DNA of 64,000 nt from Brachyspira hampsonii (GTDB lineage: Bacteria > Spirochaetota > Brachyspiria > Brachyspirales > Brachyspiraceae), in assembly GCF_001746205.1 (NCBI RefSeq), contig NZ_MDCO01000006.1, positions 186,001 through 250,000 of the forward strand, in the 5' to 3' direction. A program made the translations under genes and the position numbers. The first letter of the stretch is position 1, and every line of letters starts with the position of its first letter. Below, piece by piece: positions 18,234-27,800 of the stretch. The notes beneath the pieces were generated by a model. The model did not search any database and was not told the origin of the DNA. It saw only the letters and a program-made list of their open reading frames with translations.

Positions 18234-21101
18234 ATGGATAAGCACAGCACAGCACAGCACAGCACAGCACAGCACAGCACTTTAAACTATTCTAGTAATT
18301 ATGTCAACTCTGATTTTAAAAATCAGTCATACGAAAAAATACTTTTTCTAATTAAAAAATTTAAATCTAATTATTCTCAATACACTAACAAAAATTATAA
18401 TGAAACGGAGACTAGAAGGGATTTTTTGGATCCGTTTTTTGAGGCGTTCGGTTGGGATGTGGCTAACAGGGCGGGTAAGTCTCAGACTTATAGAGATGTT
18501 ATTCATGAGGATAAGCTCAAAGTGGGTAAAGAGACAAAGGCTCCTGATTATGCTTTTCGTATTGGGGGGAGTAGGGTTTTCTTTGTGGAGGCGAAAAAGC
18601 CCGGGGTTAATCTTAAAGAGGACAGTTTGCCTGCTTTTCAGCTTAGGAGGTATGGTTGGAGTGCTAAACTCGGAATCAGTTTTCTCACTGATTTTGAGGA
18701 GCTTGCTATTTATGACTGCACTAGAAAGCCTAGCATAAATGATAAGGCTTCTACTGCTAGGATTGAGTATATTCATTTTGAAGATTATCTTGATAGGTTT
18801 GATTTTCTTTATGAGATACTTAATAAAGAGAGTATTGAGCAGGGTTCGCTTGAAAAATATATTGCGTGGAGTTCAAACAAAAAAGGTACTGAAAGCGTTG
18901 ATATTGATTTTTTAAGCACGCTTGACAATTTGCGTACTAAACTTGCTTCTAATATATCTAAATTAAACAAAGATTTGTCTGTAAGGGATTTGAATTATGC
19001 GGTTCAGCAGATTATTGACAGGATTATATTTTTGAGGGCGGCTGAGGACAGAGGCATTGAAGAGTATGGGGATTTAAAAAGGACATGCGATAATAAGAAT
19101 GAGAATTTTTATAGTAATCTTTTGGGGATTTTTAAAAGGGCTGACGGTAAATATAATTCGGGGCTTTTTGATTTTGCTAAAGACAGTATAAGCGGTAATA
19201 TAGAGATTGACAATAAGGTGATAAAGGATATTATTAATGAGCTTTATTATCCTTTGAGTCCTTATGAGTTTTCTGTGATATCGGTTGAGATAATGGGGAA
19301 TGCTTATGAGCAGTTTTTGGGTAAGACTATCACTATAGGGAGGAATCATAGTGCGAAGATAGAATTAAAACCAGAGGTGCGTAAGGCTGGAGGGGTGTAT
19401 TATACGCCTGAGTATATAGTTGATTATATAGTGGAGAACACGGTTGGGGAGGCTATAAGGGGTAAGAAGCCAGAAGAGATTGCGAATATAAAAATATTGG
19501 ATCCTGCTTGCGGCAGCGGAAGTTTTTTGCTTGGGGCGTATAAATATTTACTTAATTATCATATTGAATATTATAATAAGATAAAGGACAGGGCGAAGTT
19601 TAAGGGGTCGAAAGAAGATGTAATAAAAGAGAATGGGGATTTGACAATTTGGATAAAGAAGCAGATATTACGCAACAATATATTTGGGGTGGACATAGAC
19701 AGCAATGCGGTTGAGGTAACGAAATTATCGCTTCTTATGAAATGTTTGGAGGGAGAGAGTCCAGCGTCAATACAGAACAATCAGGATTTATTTAATGAGC
19801 GGGCTTTACCGTCATTGGAGGATAATATCAAGTGCGGTAATAGTTTAATAGGTAATGATTTTTACGAGAGCCAGTCGGTGCTTGATTTTGACGAGGAGAC
19901 GCAGTATAAAATAAATTGTTTTGATTGGGAAGATGAGTTTAAAAGCGTTTTTAAAGCGGGCGGTTTCGATGTGGTGATAGGCAATCCGCCGTATGTAAGA
20001 ATACATTTATTAGATAAAATACAGCTAGATTATTTTAAAGATAGATATTCTGTATGTAAAGGTCAAATTGACTTATACAGTCTTTTTATAGAAAAATCTA
20101 TATCTTATTTATCAAAATCAAATGGTTTAGTTAGTTTCATCGTTCCCCGATTTTTAAAATTTAATATAGATAGTGAAGAAGTAAGGAAATTATTTTTAAA
20201 ATATAATATTAAACAATTAGTAGAAGTTGGAAAGGCTTTTAAAAATGTTAGTACCGAGTGTATAGTTTTTCTAGTTTCAAAAGATGATAAAAAAGAAGAT
20301 ATAAAAATATATGACTATTATCCAAATAAAGATGTTACATTTATAAAAACTATGGATAAAAATATGTTTTATAATTTTCCAAATATAATTTTTAATACAA
20401 TAGTTTCAGAAGAAGAAATAAATATTATTAATAAAATGTTATCAATAAGTGTAAAAGTTTCAGAAATATGCAGTTTAAAAAGAGGCATGGAAATTGGTAA
20501 AAAAGATATTAGAGAAAATAAATCAGGTATACTAACTTTACTAGGTGAAGAAGTTTCAAAATATCAGATAGCATATGAGAATACATATTGTTTAGAAAAT
20601 CACAAAGAAGTATCAAGATTAAAATTATTTTCAGAAGTAGAAAAGATTTTAATTAGGAGAGTTGCAAATCAGTTAATAGCTACTTATGATAATGAAAATT
20701 ATTATTTTATAAAAAATTTATATTCTTTGATTTCAAAAGATTATAATTTAAAGTATATATTGGGTTTACTTAATTCTAAATTGTTAAACTTTTTCTTTAA
20801 AAAATATTTTACTACTAAAAAAGAAGATATATTCCCAGAGATACAAGCATATCATATTAATGAATTACCTATATATAAAATAGATTTAGATAAAAAAGAA
20901 GAAAAAGAAAAATATAATAAAATTATAGAATTAGTTGACTCTATGATAATTCTAAATAAAAAAATATTATCTGAAAAAAATCCTAATTCTTTAAATATGA
21001 TAAATAGGCAAATTTACGCTTGTGAAAAACAACTTGATAATTTGATATTTTCTATTTATAATTTAAATGATGAAGAAAGAATGATTATAGAAGGAGATTA
21101 A
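18234..21101 (+). CDS. Type IIG restriction-modification enzyme, phase-variable
   Basis: 955-residue fused restriction enzyme and adenine methyltransferase (Eco57I-like). The nuclease core PDx(13)EAK lies at residues 104-121. The SAM-binding motif 'DPACGSGSFLLGA' is near 423 and the catalytic 'NPPYVRI' near 584. The last 365 residues are the target-recognition part. The start follows a GGGGG site, and codons 3-16 are eight AGCAC units, giving HSTAQ repeats. Loss or gain of one unit shifts the frame, and the next in-frame Met is only around residue 354, so expression should switch on and off. Bases up to about 19,995 are GC-richer (GGG, GAG, GCG codons); from there the gene is strongly AT-rich, indicating a swapped recognition domain. 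The RES gene follows by 8 bases. Confidence 0.9.
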   Translation: MDKHSTAQHSTAQHSTLNYSSNYVNSDFKNQSYEKILFLIKKFKSNYSQYTNKNYNETETRRDFLDPFFEAFGWDVANRAGKSQTYRDVIHEDKLKVGKETKAPDYAFRIGGSRVFFVEAKKPGVNLKEDSLPAFQLRRYGWSAKLGISFLTDFEELAIYDCTRKPSINDKASTARIEYIHFEDYLDRFDFLYEILNKESIEQGSLEKYIAWSSNKKGTESVDIDFLSTLDNLRTKLASNISKLNKDLSVRDLNYAVQQIIDRIIFLRAAEDRGIEEYGDLKRTCDNKNENFYSNLLGIFKRADGKYNSGLFDFAKDSISGNIEIDNKVIKDIINELYYPLSPYEFSVISVEIMGNAYEQFLGKTITIGRNHSAKIELKPEVRKAGGVYYTPEYIVDYIVENTVGEAIRGKKPEEIANIKILDPACGSGSFLLGAYKYLLNYHIEYYNKIKDRAKFKGSKEDVIKENGDLTIWIKKQILRNNIFGVDIDSNAVEVTKLSLLMKCLEGESPASIQNNQDLFNERALPSLEDNIKCGNSLIGNDFYESQSVLDFDEETQYKINCFDWEDEFKSVFKAGGFDVVIGNPPYVRIHLLDKIQLDYFKDRYSVCKGQIDLYSLFIEKSISYLSKSNGLVSFIVPRFLKFNIDSEEVRKLFLKYNIKQLVEVGKAFKNVSTECIVFLVSKDDKKEDIKIYDYYPNKDVTFIKTMDKNMFYNFPNIIFNTIVSEEEINIINKMLSISVKVSEICSLKRGMEIGKKDIRENKSGILTLLGEEVSKYQIAYENTYCLENHKEVSRLKLFSEVEKILIRRVANQLIATYDNENYYFIKNLYSLISKDYNLKYILGLLNSKLLNFFFKKYFTTKKEDIFPEIQAYHINELPIYKIDLDKKEEKEKYNKIIELVDSMIILNKKILSEKNPNSLNMINRQIYACEKQLDNLIFSIYNLNDEERMIIEGD
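18241..18280 (+). repeat. Pentanucleotide AGCAC x8 microsatellite
   Basis: Forty bases of perfect AGCAC repeated eight times, starting seven bases into the type IIG coding region. Five is not a multiple of three, so slippage by one or two units takes the gene out of frame. Eight units is in frame in this sequence. Confidence 0.97.
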
Positions 21102-21109
21102 ATAAAAAA

Positions 21110-21940
21110 ATGGAAGAAGATAATAAAAAAGATATTAATCCAGTATGGGCTGTAGCAATTGTTTTGTTATATTTTAAATATAAAATAATGATTGATGTTG
21201 AAGATTTTAAAAAAGAAATAATTTATAATAACAGATTTTTTCCAAAACATAATATAATAGATGTTGTAAAAAAAGAAGCTTTAAATTATAAATTTATATT
21301 AGAAAAAGATAGTGAATTGTATCGTAGTAGAATTTTTAAAGATGATGTTATTAAACAGGAAGTTAATGAAGATAAACAAATAATTGGTTATGATGAAAAA
21401 AATTCTATGGCACCAAGTCCAGAAATAGCAAAGGCAGGTAGGGCTAATCCTGAAAAAATTAGTTATTTATATACTTCTGAGGATATAAAAACAAGTATAA
21501 AAGAAGTTAGACCAATGATAGATAGTTTTGTAAGTGTAGCTGAAATAAAAATTTTGTGCGATTTAACATTATTTGATATTACCAAATTTACATTTGAAAA
21601 TATTGAAAATATTAAAACAGAACTTGTTTCTTTAAATGAATGTTTTTCCAATGTAAATTATGGAAATGATATAGATTACATACCAACTCAATATATTGCA
21701 GAATTATTAAAAAATCTTGGATTTGATGGTATTAGATTTGGCAGTTCTTTAAATAAAGGTGGTATAAATATTACTTTATTTAATCATGAAAAAAATTGTA
21801 AATTTATAAAATCTAAATTATATTTTATATCTGATATTGATGTAAAATATTCTAGTGATGTTATGAAAATTGTAGAATCTTTATCTGATGATTCATTTTA
21901 TAAATTTTTAGATTTGTATAATGATATTAATAAAAAATAG
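21110..21940 (+). CDS. RES-domain protein (putative NAD-consuming toxin)
   Basis: 276 residues. The middle and C-terminal parts match the RES domain: the arginine in 'ELYRSRIF' (Arg72/Arg74), the glutamate in 'YLYTSEDIKTSIKEVRP' (Glu132) and the serine in 'LGFDGIRFGSS' (Ser212/213), the three residues that name the family. RES toxins destroy NAD+ and are usually neutralised by an Xre-type antitoxin. No Xre gene is adjacent here; the gene lies between a restriction enzyme and a HEPN-like gene. The start is eight bases after the type IIG stop, with GGAG inside the end of that gene, so the two are probably co-transcribed. Toxicity and an abortive-infection role are inferences. Confidence 0.72.
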   Translation: MEEDNKKDINPVWAVAIVLLYFKYKIMIDVEDFKKEIIYNNRFFPKHNIIDVVKKEALNYKFILEKDSELYRSRIFKDDVIKQEVNEDKQIIGYDEKNSMAPSPEIAKAGRANPEKISYLYTSEDIKTSIKEVRPMIDSFVSVAEIKILCDLTLFDITKFTFENIENIKTELVSLNECFSNVNYGNDIDYIPTQYIAELLKNLGFDGIRFGSSLNKGGINITLFNHEKNCKFIKSKLYFISDIDVKYSSDVMKIVESLSDDSFYKFLDLYNDINKK

Positions 21941-22083
21941 TTTTATTAATATTCTTTTTTTATTAAATTATATTGACAAAAATACCGATAATTTTGATTT
22001 AAAGCTAAATTTTTATTTAATTCTGTCGATTTATTCTGTATAATAATTATTAAATTACAAATGTGTATATTATTGGAGGAATA

Positions 22084-23040
22084 ATGGAAAATATATATTT
22101 AACAAAAACAGAAATTATTGATTTAGTTGTTGAATATAATAGCAACGATACAAAGCAAATGTTATATTTTATTGAAAATGATTGTAATATAAAATTTGAT
22201 ATTATAAAAGTTAAATCAGGTATTGCTTTGGATAACTTTAATATTTCAATTTATTGTTATAAATTATTTTATAATAATAAAAAATCTAATAAAGATTTTA
22301 CTAATAGGTATAGTGATGATAAATATTGTGTATATAATTATAAAGCAAAAGATGTGTTAATAGAATTATTTAAATTATTATATGATGAAGATATAGAAAA
22401 TATAAAAAATATTACTTTAAAAATGAAAGAAAGAAAACATATTAAAGAAAATAATAGTATTAATGTTTCTTCAAAAAATATTGTTAAAAATATGAGTGAT
22501 ATTAATAATTATAATAATTTAGATGATCATATAGAAAATAGACCTGAAATGATAAATATTATTACAGAACTTGAAAAATCAAAAGAGAATATAGGATATA
22601 TAGTAAAAGAAGACCCTGAATTTTTAAAAGTAATAAAATATAGATTAGAAGAAATAGAAAAGAGTATTAAATATAAAATGCCACTTACAGCCATTATATT
22701 ATCAGGAAGTACTTTAGAGGGAATATTATTATATATTGCTAATAAATTTGAAGTAAATTTTAAACAATCTCAATCATCTCCTAAAAATAAAAGTAACAGC
22801 ACAAAAGAATTTGATGATTGGACTTTAAATAATTTTATTGATGTTGCTCATGATATAGGTTTTTTAAAAATTGATGTAAAAAAATTATCTCATAATTTAA
22901 GAGAATTTAGAAACTATGTACATCCATATAAGGAACTAGAAAATAATTATCATCCAAGTATAGAAGTATCCAAAATTTTTATACAGATTTTAATATTAGC
23001 AATTAATGAAATAATAGAAAAACTAAATGAACAAAATTAA
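22084..23040 (+). CDS. Hypothetical protein with HEPN-like C-terminal domain
   Basis: 318 residues. The N-terminal 150 are Asn/Lys-rich without a recognised fold. The C-terminal 130 are helical, with 'LTAIILSGSTLEGILLYIA' and then 'LREFRNYVHPYKE' near residues 273-284. An R-x(4-6)-H motif in this setting is typical of HEPN RNases and abortive-infection proteins, but I cannot identify the subfamily. A strong GGAGG site selects the ATG at 22084 over one seven codons upstream. It lies 143 bases after the RES gene; a TATAAT near 22036 may be its own promoter. It is the last gene before repeat C2, which begins right at its stop codon. It could be a partner, antitoxin or second effector for the RES protein. 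Confidence 0.6.
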   Translation: MENIYLTKTEIIDLVVEYNSNDTKQMLYFIENDCNIKFDIIKVKSGIALDNFNISIYCYKLFYNNKKSNKDFTNRYSDDKYCVYNYKAKDVLIELFKLLYDEDIENIKNITLKMKERKHIKENNSINVSSKNIVKNMSDINNYNNLDDHIENRPEMINIITELEKSKENIGYIVKEDPEFLKVIKYRLEEIEKSIKYKMPLTAIILSGSTLEGILLYIANKFEVNFKQSQSSPKNKSNSTKEFDDWTLNNFIDVAHDIGFLKIDVKKLSHNLREFRNYVHPYKELENNYHPSIEVSKIFIQILILAINEIIEKLNEQN

Positions 23041-23172
23041 TTGTTTGATGTTGGGTAATCAGCCGCACGTACATTGTACTTCTGTAAGGGGTTGCAGTAC
23101 CGTGCGGAATGCCCGTATGGCGAATACTGCGGGAAGCCCCCGACCGTAGGGAGTGCGTAGCTAGGCGAGTGT
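23041..23172 (+). repeat. GC-rich structured repeat, copy C2
   Basis: Starts directly after the HEPN-like gene stop with TTGTTTGATGTTGGGTAATC, identical to C1 there. CCGCACGTAC pairs with GTACCGTGCGG (one bulged C), and CCCGTAT pairs with ATACTGCGGG. The tail CCCCCGACCGTAGGGAGTGC is shared with C1 and C3. C1 and C2 are direct repeats bracketing the type IIG/RES/HEPN cassette. Confidence 0.7.
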
Positions 23173-23373
23173 TTCAAATGGCTAGCTTGTATGGGTTAGG
23201 AAAGTCCGATTTTTTTCGTTTTTTTCTAAAAAAGTTACTGTTTGCAGGCTTGTTTTGTTAAAAATGTTTGTTTAATAATAAGGGCGGGTTTGGGTGGGTT
23301 ATATGGTAAATTTTTAAAAAATTATTTCTGGGTTAGTCTTTGAGTTTGGGTTGGGTTTTTATTTAGTTTATTT

Positions 23374-23510
23374 TGTTTGTGTTGGGTAATCAGCCGCACG
23401 TACAGGGGGCGTTTGGTAAGGGTTAGCGTTGCCGTGCGGGTAGGTGCTACAGCTCGTATGCGGGAATGCCCCCGACCGTAGGGAGTGCGTTAGCTAGGCG
23501 AGTAGTCAGC
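23374..23510 (+). repeat. GC-rich structured repeat, copy C3
   Basis: GTTGGGTAATCAGCCGCACG is followed by the conserved CCCCCGACCGTAGGGAGTGC and GCTAGGCGAGTAG. CCGCACG pairs with CGTGCGG. The 200 bases between C2 and C3 are G/T-rich with no gene. The 100 bases after C3 (to 23609) are also GC-richer, without an open frame I can support. Confidence 0.68.
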
Positions 23511-23609
23511 CGCATACCCTCATCGCAGTCTGACTTCCTCACTTCGTTTGGTCGTATTGACTGTACATAATAGGTTGCTCATGGAGAATGTGCTGGTGAT
23601 GTATAGCAA

Positions 23610-24227
23610 TTAGATGATGCTATCTCTTATATGCGGAAGTAAATTGTAAATAGAAGTTCCTATTGTGCTTTCAAAATATGCTTTTATTTCAAATACTTTC
23701 TTCCACCTTAAAGCACTTTGGGGAAATGTACCATATCTTAAAGCTACATCTATGAACCTTTTTTCTAAAATACAAAAACCTGTAGGCAAAGCAAGACTGT
23801 CGCATAATTGAATAAGAAGATCATAATCATCATATACTGCATTACTTATAAACTCTTTCATAAAGTTATAGTCATCTTCAGACATATCAAATTTTCCTAT
23901 TGCTGTGTTTATATCTTGTATCATAAATGCATGACTTATACATATTTGAGCCAATTTATCCCAGCCGTATTTAATGCAGTATTTGTAGCCGTCTATTAAA
24001 TGCCTCTCAGAGCTTATACCAGTATATCTTCCTATATCATGAAGAAGCCCGAATATGTAGGCATTATCTTCATCTAGTTTTTTGTTTTTAGAGTTTTTAT
24101 TGTAGTGTGATGCTATTATTTTTGCAGCTTTGGCAGTGTATCTTGAATGTTCAGCCCAAGGAGTTGGGTTTGATTTATATGCTTTGTTTAATTCGTATTC
24201 AGCTCTTTCTAAATCTAATATTTCCAT
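23610..24227 (-). CDS. HD-domain phosphohydrolase
   Basis: 205 residues. The metal-binding HD pair is visible: His27 in 'WAEHSRYTAKAAKIIA' and 'LLHDIGRYTG' (His63-Asp64), with a later histidine in 'CISHAFMIQ' and an Asp in 'LIQLCDSLALP'. This is the HD superfamily of metal-dependent phosphohydrolases, which includes nucleotidases and (p)ppGpp or cyclic-dinucleotide hydrolases; the substrate is not predictable. GGAG eight bases before the ATG confirms the start. It is transcribed toward the structured repeats and marks the right edge of the defence island, where base composition returns to background. Confidence 0.85.
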   Translation of the reverse strand: MEILDLERAEYELNKAYKSNPTPWAEHSRYTAKAAKIIASHYNKNSKNKKLDEDNAYIFGLLHDIGRYTGISSERHLIDGYKYCIKYGWDKLAQICISHAFMIQDINTAIGKFDMSEDDYNFMKEFISNAVYDDYDLLIQLCDSLALPTGFCILEKRFIDVALRYGTFPQSALRWKKVFEIKAYFESTIGTSIYNLLPHIRDSII

Positions 24228-24343
24228 AATTATCTCCTTTTCATATTAATAATAATATAATTTTTTTAAAAATAAACATCATTATAGGGAACTTTTATTA
24301 TATTTTTTCGTCTAATAAAACAAATAAAAACTAGGGTATCACT

Positions 24344-24607
24344 ATGTTAAAAAAAATTATTTTTGCATTTTCTTCTATAATATCACTTTTTTTATTAAGT
24401 TCATGCTCCCCTGCATTCGACAGAATGTTTCGTATGGCTCCTCCGCCTCCGCATGCTAGACATTATTTTGATTTTCCTATGATGTTTGGAGGACCTTTTG
24501 GTATTAACGGAATCCTTAGTATAATAATAAAAATATTGATAATTGTTGCATTAGTATTTTTAGTAAAGATTTTGTACAATAAAGATAAAAATAATAAAAA
24601 AGAATAG
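24344..24607 (+). CDS. Small lipoprotein with C-terminal membrane helix
   Basis: 87 residues. The signal peptide ends at the lipobox LLSSC (Cys at residue 21). A short Pro/His/Met-rich middle follows ('MAPPPPHARHYFDFPMMFGG'). A second hydrophobic stretch of about 22 residues and a lysine-rich tail end the protein. A lipid anchor plus a membrane helix in so short a protein is unusual. Function unknown. Divergent from the HD gene; 240 AT-rich bases follow before the exporter gene, with no other gene seen. Confidence 0.65.
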   Translation: MLKKIIFAFSSIISLFLLSSCSPAFDRMFRMAPPPPHARHYFDFPMMFGGPFGINGILSIIIKILIIVALVFLVKILYNKDKNNKKE

Positions 24608-24831
24608 TTTGTTATTTTTTCTTTATATTTATAGCGGTTTATTTTTGTAAAAGTATATATAGTATTATTTTATTATACTAATACTTATATATTGAAAATA
24701 TTTGTTTTGTTATGCAATTATATTAATGATATCAAATTAAAATATTATTAGTTTAAAAGTTATAAAATTTATATAAAAGCTATTGAATATTTTTTAGAAT
24801 TTAATATCATATTTCCGTAGTATTTTTATGA

Positions 24832-24837
24832 TATAAT
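24832..24837 (+). promoter_or_regulatory. -10 box very close to the RND start codon
   Basis: A perfect TATAAT ends only ten bases before the RND ATG and no ribosome site is present, so the transcript may start a few bases before the ATG (near-leaderless). No good -35 box is seen. Confidence 0.35.
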
Positions 24838-24847
24838 TTATAAAAAA

Positions 24848-27800
24848 ATGAAAAGATTTATTACTTTCATAGTAAATAGACCTACAACAGTATTTGTTAC
24901 ATTAGTATCCATGTCCATAATTGGATTTATTAGTATATCAAGACTAAGTATAAATTATCTTCCTAATATGGAAGTTCCAATTATCAGTATAAAAACAACT
25001 TATGATAATGCCGGAGCGGAAGAAGTAGAAAAGTCTGTTACAAGATTAGTTGAGAATGCGGTATCATCTGTTAATAATGTAAAGACTATTAAATCAAAAT
25101 CTAAAGAATCAGAATCTAATGTTGAAATAGAATTTAATTGGGGAACAGATTTGCAGACGGCAGCCGATGATATAAGGGAAGCTGTTGATATGATTAGAGC
25201 CTCTTTACCTGATGATGCGGATAATCCAAATATATCTAAATTTTCAACAGATGCCGAACCTATAATGAATATAGCTTTTTTTGGTACGGATAATTTGGCA
25301 TCTCTCTATGATTTAGTTGATAGTCAAATACTCACTAGATTGGAGCAAGTTGAAGGAGTAGCACAAACAGAAATAAGAGGCGGATTAAAAAAGATTATTT
25401 CTGTAGATATAGATGTAAATAGAATTAATGCTTATTCCATAAATATTAATGATATAGTAAAAACTCTTTCTTTAGAAAATCAGAATGTTGCAGGCGGTGA
25501 AACTTATGAGGGCGTTTATAAATATAATATAAGAACTACAGGAGAGTTTAAAGAAGTAGGAGATATTGAAGATGTTGTCATTGTAGTAAAGAATGGTACC
25601 TATCCTGTAAGGGTAAGGGATATAGCTTATGTTCATGAGGATTATGAAGATGACTCTGAGATTGTTCGTATTAACGGACAAAAAGCTTTAACTATTGCAG
25701 TAACCAAAGAGTCAGGCGGAAACATCATACAAATAGCAAGAGATGTAGAAAAAAGGCTTAATGAGATTATGCTTCCTTCAGGAGTTTATTATCAGATACT
25801 TTTTAATAGTTCAGATACAATAAAGAATTCTATTCATAATGTTTTAAATACTGTATGGCAGGGAGCTTTATTTGCCGTATTAGTTCTTATGATATATTTA
25901 TGGGACATAAGAAGTGTATTTATAATAAGTATATCAATACCTGTATCTGTAATAACTACTTTTATATTGATGTATTTTTTCAATATAACCATTAATGTAA
26001 TATCTCTTTCTGGTTTGGTGCTTGGTGTTGGAATGATGGTTGATAATTCTATAGTAGTTCTTGAAAATATTTTTTATTACAGTAATTATTTTTCTAAATA
26101 CAATATTAATAAAAATGATAAAAGAATGATAAAAATAAATAATATAAAATCATCTATACTAGGAACTAGTGAGGTATCTATAGCAATAACAGCTTCTACT
26201 TTAACAAGCGTATGTGTATTTCTTCCATTTTTATTTGTCAAAGGGCAGATGGGGCAGATGTTTAGCGATTTATGTATTACTGTTTCTATATCGTTATTAA
26301 CTTCTCTTTTTGTGGCTTTAACTATAGTACCTCTTTTAGCATCAAGATTAAATAAATTAAATCCTGATAGTAAGTTGAATTTATTATTAATAAAATTAGA
26401 AAATTTCTTTAATAAAAATATCCACAATAATATAGAGAAGTTCTATGTAAGTACTCTTTTAATAGTGATAAGGAATAAAAAGAAATCCTTCGCTTTAATA
26501 TCTATTTTATTAAGTTTATCATTATTTTTATTATTAATGAATATAGGAAAAGAAGGATATCCCGTATCAGATGAAGGTACTATTATATCAAGATTAAGAC
26601 TTCCTGTAGGTGCTAGGGTAGAGTTTACAGATATGTTTATTGAAAGAATGGAAAAAGATATAGAAAGTGCCGTTAGTAATAATATGGCATACTATGAAAC
26701 TAGAGTGAGAACAGGAAGAAATGAGCATCATGGAGAAGTTAGAGTAAAGTTGATAGATAGAGAAGATGGAAGAAAATTTGATATTACTCATTATATAGAG
26801 AGTATAAGAAATAAAGTTAATGGATATCCCGGACGAATAGAACTTAATTCTGAAAATACTGCTATGGGAAAACCTAAAAATTACAGTGCTATTATTATAG
26901 AGCTTGTAGGAGATGATCTTGACAGGGGATATGATGTAGCAAGTAATGTTATAGCTGCTGTCAATAATGTTGATGGCATTAGAAGTGTTTTGATAAAAGA
27001 AGATGATTCTAATCATGAACTTATTTTCGATATAGACAGAGATTTAGTATCTAAAATGGGTATTAATATCAATACGATTGCAAATATTATAAGAACTTCA
27101 TTCAGCGGTACAACGGCAAGCAAGATGACTTTAGATAATTCTATATATGTTGATACAGATATAATAGTTCGTTTGGAAGATAGAAATAGAGATGATATTT
27201 CAAGTATTCAAAAAATGATGATTCCTACTTCAAATGGTATAGTACCAATATCATCTCTTGTAGAGATACATAAATCTACAGGTCCTATAGAGATTAACAG
27301 AAAAAATGATAAAAGAATAATAGAGATAAATGCTAGTTCTTATGGAAGACCTATAAATGAAATTATCGTAGATATTAGAAAAGAGCTTAATAAAATATAT
27401 ATACCAAGCGGATTTTCAATAAATTTTTCAGGAGATTATGAGGATATGCAGGAAGCTTTTATTCAACTGATAATTTCTATGATAATGGCTTTGGTTTTTG
27501 TATATGCTATAATAGCAGGTCAGTTTGAATCTTATCTTACTCCCTTTGTTATATCTTTAGCGGTTCCATTTGCATTATTTGGGGCTTTAATATTTTTGTA
27601 CTTTTCTGGGAATACTTTAAATGTTTACAGCGGTATAGGTATTATAATGCTTGTAGGAATAGTTGTTAATAATGGAATAGTTTTAATAGACTATATGAAT
27701 AGGGTTGTTATAGAGAGAAATATAAGTTGGAATAATGCCGCATTGGAATCATGCAGAAGAAGATTAAGACCTGTACTTATGACTTCATTAACTACAATAT

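Noticed and set aside
18241-18280. AGCAC repeat as a CRISPR-like or structural tandem array
   Set aside because: Units are contiguous with no spacers and lie inside a coding region right after the ATG; a phase-variation tract is the straightforward reading.
18348-18776. Long antisense and shifted open frames inside the type IIG gene
   Set aside because: They arise where the gene is GC-richer and stop codons are rarer; no start signals or domains, and the sense frame has clear motifs.
18031-23510. GTTGGGT in C1-C3 read as an integron attC core site (GTTRRRY)
   Set aside because: No matching RYYYAAC partner bounds the other side at the right spacing and no integrase is present; a seven-base degenerate match is weak.
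14533-24227. The defence island as a prophage or integrative element
   Set aside because: No integrase, portal, capsid, tail, relaxase or replication genes, and no tRNA attachment site at either edge.
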